From contig DOWQ01000133.1 in the NCBI GenBank assembly GCA_003519485.1, positions 1 through 11,085 on the forward strand: a stretch of DNA of 11,085 bases, written 5' to 3'. The notes beneath the pieces are model-generated. The model did no database searches, was not told where the DNA came from, and saw only the letters and a list, made by a program, of their open reading frames with translations. Every line of letters begins with the position of its first letter. Positions within the stretch are counted from its first letter, which is position 1. Shown here piece after piece: positions 10,174-11,085 of this stretch. Origin of the DNA: Streptomyces sp. (GTDB taxonomy: Bacteria; Actinomycetota; Actinomycetes; Streptomycetales; Streptomycetaceae). Both the position numbers and the translations under genes were made by a program.

Positions 10174-11085
10174 TCAACCGTCCCTGCGGGCCTGCCCCGT
10201 CGAGCCGCGCACCACCAGATCCGGCTGGAACACGAACTCCGTACGCTGCACCGGCGTCCCCGCAATCTCCTCCAGCAGCGCGCCGACCGCCGCCGTCGCC
10301 ATCGCCTGTACGGGCTGCCGCACCGTCGTCAGCGGCGGGTCGGTGAAGGCGATCAGCGGGGTGTCGTCGAAGCCGACCACCGAGATGTCGCCGGGGACGG
10401 TCAGGCCGCGCTGCCACGCCGCCCGCACCACCCCCAGCGCCATCAGGTCGCTGCCGCACACGATGCCCGTGCAGCCCTGGTCCAGCAGCGCCCCGGCCGC
10501 CGCCTGGCCGCCCTCGAGGCCGAACAGGGTGTGCTGGATACGCCCTTCGGCCTCCTCCGGGGACTGCCCCAGCGCCGCTCGCAGCGCCGCGGCGAAGCCC
10601 TCCGCCTTGCGCCGCGAGGGCACATAGCGCCGCGGGCCGACGGCGAGGCCGATCCGCTCGTGGCCCAGCTCGGCCAGGTGCGTCACGGCCATCCGCGCCG
10701 CCGACCGGTCGTCGGGGGACACGAAGGGCGCGGAGATGTGCTCGTTGTAGCCGTTGATCAATACGAACGGCACGCCCCGCGCGCTCAGCCGGGCGTAGCG
10801 CGCCGGGTCGGCGCTGGTGTCGGCGTGCAGCCCGGACAGGAAGACGATCCCGGTGACGCCGCGCTCCTCCAGCTGCTCCACCAGCTCGTCCTCGGTGGCC
10901 CCGCCAGGCATCTGGGTGCAGAGCACCGGGGTGTACCCGTGCCCGGCCAGCACCTGCTCGATGACCTGGGCGAAGGCGGGGAAGATCGGGTTGCTGAGCT
11001 CCGGGATCACCAGGCCGACCAGCCCGGCGCTGCGCCGCCGCAGCCGTACGGGACGCTCGTAGCCGAGCACGTCGAGCGCGGCGAG
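10174..11085 (-). CDS. malR: LacI-family regulator, MalR/Reg1-like (5' end outside window)
   Basis: The visible 303 residues begin in the hinge (LAALDVLGYERP) and contain the whole effector domain, so about 45-50 residues with the helix-turn-helix lie beyond the right edge. Effector-domain marks are GLVGLVIPELSNPIFPAFAQV, the central HLAELGHERIGLAVGPRRYVPSRRK (split here by position only), CGSDLMALGVVRAA, then VPGDISVVGFDDTPL and PPLTTVRQP, and VVRGST at the end. The NPIFPAFA...TPVLCTQ wording is typical of the Streptomyces MalR/Reg1 group. That group represses amylase and maltose-import genes and is thought to release DNA when maltodextrins are present. Proximity to two starch hydrolases and TTGC(A/T)G repeats at amlA fit that role. 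It points away from the window's other genes and is convergent with the DUF397 gene. The family is certain; the malR name is inferred, since Streptomyces has several close paralogues. Confidence 0.85.
   Translation of the reverse strand, partial: LAALDVLGYERPVRLRRRSAGLVGLVIPELSNPIFPAFAQVIEQVLAGHGYTPVLCTQMPGGATEDELVEQLEERGVTGIVFLSGLHADTSADPARYARLSARGVPFVLINGYNEHISAPFVSPDDRSAARMAVTHLAELGHERIGLAVGPRRYVPSRRKAEGFAAALRAALGQSPEEAEGRIQHTLFGLEGGQAAAGALLDQGCTGIVCGSDLMALGVVRAAWQRGLTVPGDISVVGFDDTPLIAFTDPPLTTVRQPVQAMATAAVGALLEEIAGTPVQRTEFVFQPDLVVRGSTGQARRDG

Overview
The window looks like chromosomal DNA of a Streptomyces or close relative. Base composition is very GC-rich, codons end mostly in G or C, Shine-Dalgarno sequences are GGAGG-like, terminators are GC hairpins without long U tracts, and an XRE-DUF5753/DUF397 gene pair of the kind multiplied in actinomycetes is present. 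The core content is a starch/maltodextrin utilisation locus: a giant secreted amylase-pullulanase, a secreted alpha-amylase and a LacI-family regulator of the MalR/Reg1 type. From memory this resembles the pulA / amylase / malR region of S. coelicolor, but I could not run a comparison.

Layout. Bases 1-345 are non-coding, with a 14-bp tandem repeat at the left end and a likely leaderless promoter for a TetR-family regulator (346-1047, +). A strong hairpin separates it from the convergent pulA (1289-6718, -; 1809 aa). This is a two-enzyme protein with a signal peptide, a GH13 alpha-amylase half, two pullulanase-associated starch-binding domains and a GH13 pullulanase half. Upstream of pulA is a 245-bp gap with repeats, then the secreted alpha-amylase gene amlA (6964-8364, -). 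The 586-bp divergent region upstream of amlA is the richest regulatory stretch: a good -35/-10 pair, a perfect 10+10 bp palindrome centred on the -35 box, and two clusters of TTGC(A/T)G-type inverted repeats. Beyond it lie an XRE-family DUF5753 regulator (8951-9790, +) and an overlapping DUF397 gene (9787-10008, +). A convergent terminator follows, then the 3' part of a malR-like LacI gene (10174-11085, -) that runs off the right edge.

How the genes work together (inference). The two exported enzymes would attack alpha-1,4 and alpha-1,6 bonds of starch, glycogen and pullulan outside the cell. The resulting maltodextrins would enter by an ABC importer; its malEFG genes often lie next to malR but would be outside this window. 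A MalR-type repressor would act on the TTGC(A/T)G repeats near the amlA promoter. The XRE/DUF397 pair and the TetR gene have no evident role in starch metabolism.

I see no CRISPR array, tRNA, rRNA, transposase or phage gene. Most of the window is well-precedented Streptomyces biology. The points worth following up are regulatory: the -35 palindrome, the two repeat clusters, the phased repeats upstream of pulA, and the XRE/DUF397 pair lying between the amylase genes and their probable regulator.
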